This document shows positions 8,401 to 10,074 of a stretch of DNA of 10,074 nucleotides, in pieces; the stretch's first letter is position 1; each line of letters starts with the position of its first letter. The notes beneath the pieces were generated by a model. It was not told the origin of the DNA. It worked only from the letters and a program-made list of their open reading frames with translations, and did not search any database. The position numbers were made by a program, and so were the translations under genes. Source of the DNA: Christensenella sp. UBA6880 (GTDB lineage Bacteria; Bacillota; Clostridia; Christensenellales; CAG-917); NCBI GenBank assembly GCA_002449145.1, contig DKCG01000019.1, positions 3,351 to 13,424 of the forward strand, written 5' to 3'.

Positions 8401-8937
8401 AGCAAGGACGACGACGCGATAGAAGTGTTCGAGGAAGCGGCAAAACGCGGCACGGCGTATCACAAAGTTATGCAGTATATCGACTATTCTGCAAGGGGGG
8501 CGGAAGAAGTCGAAAAGCAGATGGACGAACTCGTAAATCGCAATATCCTCACCAAAGAGGAAAGAGAATCCGTAAATCCGCAAGACATCGCCAAGTGCCT
8601 TGAAAGCGATATTATGAAGGTTGCGCTCGAAGCGGAAAAGAAAGGAAAGTGCCATAGAGAGCAATCCTTTATGATGTACAAAAAGGCAAGCGACGTAAGC
8701 GACGATTTCACGTCCGACGACAGAGTGCTCGTGCAAGGCGTGATAGACTTGTTCATCGACGACGAAAAGAAGATTATCGTCGATTTCAAGACGTCTTCGT
8801 TAAAAGACGAAAAAACGCTTGAAAAGTACAAAAAGCAACTTTATCTATACAAATCTGCGGTTGAAAGTGCGATTAACGCAAAAGTCGACGAAATCGCGCT
8901 GTATTCGTTTGCAACCGGCAAAACCGTGATGCTGTAA
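5470..8937 (+). CDS. addA: AddA subunit: UvrD-like helicase with RecB-type nuclease
   Basis: The product has 1155 residues, slightly shorter than Bacillus AddA. It is the 3'-5' SF1A motor of AddAB and its C-terminal nuclease cuts the 3' strand. Visible helicase motifs in order: Q-motif glutamine Q33, Walker A A49-G-S-G-K53-T, motif II D404-E-Y-Q-D408, motif III G429-D-V-K-Q433, motif IV N468-F-R-S471, motif V H783-G-Y-K-G-L-E789 and motif VI Y868-V-A-L-T-R-A-K875. The C-terminal nuclease shows H998, D1093, D1105-F-K1107 and Q1123-x-Y1125. All catalytic residues of both activities appear intact. Two glycine/acid-rich stretches (about residues 546-558 and 763-775) look like flexible inserts, the second just before motif V. 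ATG 5470 overlaps the addB stop by 8 bases (ATGAGTGA), which suggests translational coupling and 1:1 production. A terminator hairpin begins 53 bases after the stop. Confidence 0.97.
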   Translation: MSENTVVTLSKNAEERLEILRDEKGNILLTDDQKKAVLEKGRILVSASAGSGKTSTMVKRIIVMLSEGASLKNLLVLVYNNAAADELKERLHQELFKAACASSGEKRDRFRQEIDELPFCHICTIHAFCQSLIRENFDKLGISPTFEVLDETRHASYMNKALDEVIAKYTADGDETFCELADIFSQSRKEENLKSNLIKFYNLIEIQPDKDEFERCVAECYDSYDKSKFFEILQNYYKSFFAKASDALSQVKVRLETIAPTSKYVQSLVVATAFCAEIERENELLAMCALATKYEKPRAAISSKASEEEKLVTAYAKDYLKQLSDVIDEMKEIAQRGDALEQAHEQNAKYVKKLLEVAKNFAEVLDNLKKEDNVLSFEDLQHKALDLLNGGGASGEDFDAVFVDEYQDVNPTQEAIIRKLVKGECFMVGDVKQSIYGFRLADPAIFISRQNAYETSAKEGTNIFFNRNFRSAYGILDFVNGVFDSAMTQDSADVNYKKDARFELKDVPPVRLEDVNPEGYVQVHLFVKQKEEAQISTGLYDIEKECGDDGEGGSAQEGNFIASEIKKLVGKAKGDGKYIGYGDIAVLFRSRSTGAKEIVQILKARGIPVNEGAFGKSASLPERELIAFLRVLDNPRQDMPLAGYLLSFFGGYDESELAYVASVDGDCLYDKFLAIANDERYTTDDAYRALKAKAKATLGTIEAYRLKASYQSVKELMRTIVGDYCYDAYLMRSGEGDAYGLKAFVESPDEEDSLGKFLQNYCEGDGGERGATGGDRVVISTFHGYKGLENPVVFVADTAFGFNYEASSGDLILTGKGLGGDKGNNKGLVGMNAFDFDQKTKNSVTLSKIAVAKCIKDNQLKEEIRLFYVALTRAKQLMYVTATVSESKSAGFGVTAKLGGAGCDLDFISSAVFDGTVKCVPFRHYADEDDMQKAQPDSFQLVPDPHIVNEVLKAQAFVYPYKQATSLAMKYSVSALDSKDDDAIEVFEEAAKRGTAYHKVMQYIDYSARGAEEVEKQMDELVNRNILTKEERESVNPQDIAKCLESDIMKVALEAEKKGKCHREQSFMMYKKASDVSDDFTSDDRVLVQGVIDLFIDDEKKIIVDFKTSSLKDEKTLEKYKKQLYLYKSAVESAINAKVDEIALYSFATGKTVML

Positions 8938-8990
8938 AAATCGCAAGACATAAACTGCATTAAAGCAAAAACCTAAAACAACGACTTGAC

Positions 8991-9054
8991 GAATCGAGGG
9001 TTGTTTCAAACAAAAAAATATGCGTTTGTTTGAAATAATCCTTGATTTTTCTTT
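8991..9054 (+). terminator. Long AT-rich terminator hairpin after addA
   Basis: The core is a perfect 11-bp inverted repeat, TTTCAAACAAA (9004-9014) and TTTGTTTGAAA (9025-9035), with a 10-base loop. As RNA, the pairing extends outward with some G-U pairs to about 8991-9048, giving a stem of about 23-24 bp. A T-rich tract (9046-9054, one C) starts at its foot. The G-U pairs become mismatches in the other strand's transcript, so it acts for plus-strand transcripts. It is the likely end of the addBA mRNA. Its GC content is low for an intrinsic terminator, so efficiency is uncertain. Confidence 0.7.
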
Positions 9055-9070
9055 GCGCGCTATGTATAAT
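9042..9070 (+). promoter_or_regulatory. Promoter of the membrane protein gene
   Basis: A -35 box TTGATT (9042-9047) is followed by 17 bases and a perfect -10 box TATAAT (9065-9070). The predicted start is about base 9077, giving a leader of about 47 bases. The -35 box lies inside the 3' arm of the addA terminator hairpin. Confidence 0.75.
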
Positions 9071-9094
9071 TATATAGATATTTGAAACTTACGG

Positions 9095-9120
9095 GCGCAC
9101 CCCGTTGCGTGCGCGGAGGA
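9095..9120 (+). promoter_or_regulatory. Leader hairpin next to Shine-Dalgarno
   Basis: GCGCAC (9095-9100) pairs with GTGCGC (9109-9114) around an 8-base loop. The stem ends directly at GGAGGA (9115-9120), the Shine-Dalgarno of the GTG at 9124. GGAGG to the start codon is 4 bases, which is short but usable. The hairpin may shield the leader or influence ribosome access. Confidence 0.65.
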
Positions 9121-9123
9121 TTC

Positions 9124-10074
9124 GTGGACTTTTTTGAAAAGGCATTTCAATGGCTTGCGGAAGTATCGCAAAAACTTCCCGCGGTCGATACGAATTTATT
9201 TTTCATCGTCGTTTTGGCGGTGATTTTCGGTTTGGGAATCGTCATTGCGTTTACCCTTCTCGGCTCTCGTGCTCGCAAACTTTACGTTTCCGCAAGAAAA
9301 ATCAGAAAATACCTCGCAAACGTGGACGCCGTGGACGACGACAACGTGAGCGATTTTACGGCGCATTGTTTTTCCAAAAACACGCCGCAACCTTTGCGTG
9401 ACGCGTGGGTGCAATATCTCGGTGTGCGCTTTGGCTATCCCAGCGATATAGTCAGCGACGGGGCGGTGTACGACAAATTTGTCAAGAGAAACAAAGACGT
9501 TCGTTCGGGCGTATTCATCGGCGTATCGCTCGTGTTGCTTGCTCTTTTCGCATTTTGGGGCTACGGCGTTTTGCCCGCCGCAAAAATGGGCGTCGTTCAT
9601 CTCGCTGCGCTCGCGCTCATAGGTGTGATGTATCTCGTGCTCGTGATTCTCGTGCGCAAACAAAATCAAAGATGTTTCGAAACGTTCGAGGCTATGCAAG
9701 AGGACTTGGACGCAAAAGTCAATTTGCAGATAGAAAGCAATTTCGCAACCGATTCTTCGCCGCTTTTGGAACTCAACTCGCTCGTTGAAGAAATCATCGC
9801 TCGCAACACGGCGAAAGTAGTGGATGAGGACGACGAACAAACGCCCATCGAAGCGCTTATCGAGCAGAAAATGCAAGAGCAAAGCGAGTTCGACGACGAG
9901 GACGAACAAGAGAATATCGACGAGATTATTTCCGCACAGGAAGAAGCGCAAGAAGAAAATGCGCAGGACGGCGACGTCGAATCGGACGACGAGCAACGCC
10001 ATATAGACGAACTCTTGCAAGAGCAAGAGGAACGCCTCGAAGAAACGGCGGACGAGGAATCCGAAGAAACGGAA
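9124..10074 (+). CDS. Three-helix membrane protein with acidic tail (3' partial)
   Basis: An open frame runs from GTG 9124 to the window edge without a stop, giving at least 317 residues. GTG is chosen because GGAGGA sits just upstream and a good promoter lies before it. Hydrophobic segments are at about residues 24-46, 128-150 and 157-177. Between the first and second is a charged region of about 80 residues containing a W95 motif (L91-RDAW). After the third comes a tail of at least 140 residues; about 40 of the 84 residues from 234 onward are Asp/Glu. The tail repeats a short helix-like motif, I-D/E-x-(L/I)-(L/I)-x-x-Q, at about 242, 265 and 294. The positive-inside rule places the large loop and the tail in the cytosol, a layout resembling ExbB/TolQ/MotA/ZorA-type proteins. 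Their typical channel motifs are not visible, so no family is assigned. It has its own promoter separate from addBA. Confidence 0.85.
   Translation, partial: MDFFEKAFQWLAEVSQKLPAVDTNLFFIVVLAVIFGLGIVIAFTLLGSRARKLYVSARKIRKYLANVDAVDDDNVSDFTAHCFSKNTPQPLRDAWVQYLGVRFGYPSDIVSDGAVYDKFVKRNKDVRSGVFIGVSLVLLALFAFWGYGVLPAAKMGVVHLAALALIGVMYLVLVILVRKQNQRCFETFEAMQEDLDAKVNLQIESNFATDSSPLLELNSLVEEIIARNTAKVVDEDDEQTPIEALIEQKMQEQSEFDDEDEQENIDEIISAQEEAQEENAQDGDVESDDEQRHIDELLQEQEERLEETADEESEETE

Noticed and set aside
9196..10026. 276-codon open frame on the minus strand
   Set aside because: It is the antisense shadow of the GTG-started membrane protein, which has a promoter, a Shine-Dalgarno and clear hydrophobic segments. 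The minus frame shows a low-complexity composition that mirrors the acidic tail.

Overview
The window looks like a chromosomal segment of a low-to-mid GC Bacillota-like (Clostridia-type) bacterium. The grounds are an adjacent, overlapping addB-addA pair in the Bacillus-type order, a lipobox lipoprotein, housekeeping -35/-10 promoters and AGGTGA/GGAGG-type ribosome binding sites. TGA works as a stop (it ends addB). The species cannot be named from the sequence. No rRNA, tRNA, mobile element, CRISPR array or prophage gene was seen, and no gene-free stretch is longer than about 190 bases.

Layout: (1) 85-537, a small acidic, tyrosine-rich protein of unknown function, preceded by a promoter that seems to start transcription on the A of its ATG. 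(2) 618-950, a one-domain cupin with a strong Shine-Dalgarno. (3) 1036-1065, a near-perfect two-way terminator between converging genes. (4) 1093-2007, minus strand, a lipoprotein of unknown function. (5) 2008-2168, a divergent promoter region holding a 15-bp AT-rich inverted repeat. (6) 2169-5477 and 5470-8937, addB and addA, overlapping by 8 bases. They encode the two subunits of the AddAB (RexAB) helicase-nuclease, which resects double-strand breaks and loads recombination. (7) 8938-9123, an intergenic region in which a long RNA hairpin (terminator of addAB) contains the -35 box of the next promoter. (8) 9124 to the window edge, a three-helix membrane protein with a GTG start and a very acidic tail, cut off by the window end.

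The main unusual signal is in gene expression. Three genes (85, addB, and the minus-strand lipoprotein) have no usable Shine-Dalgarno. Each has an extended -10 promoter with a recognisable -35, placed so that transcription would begin on the start codon (85 and addB) or about 3 bases before it (lipoprotein). The other three genes (cupin, addA, 9124) have clear Shine-Dalgarno sites. This suggests a mix of leaderless and SD-led translation, with a DNA-repair operon in the leaderless class. A second candidate of interest is the partial membrane protein, whose TM / loop / TM-TM hairpin / long tail layout recalls ExbB/TolQ/MotA/ZorA-type proteins, although no family motif confirms this.
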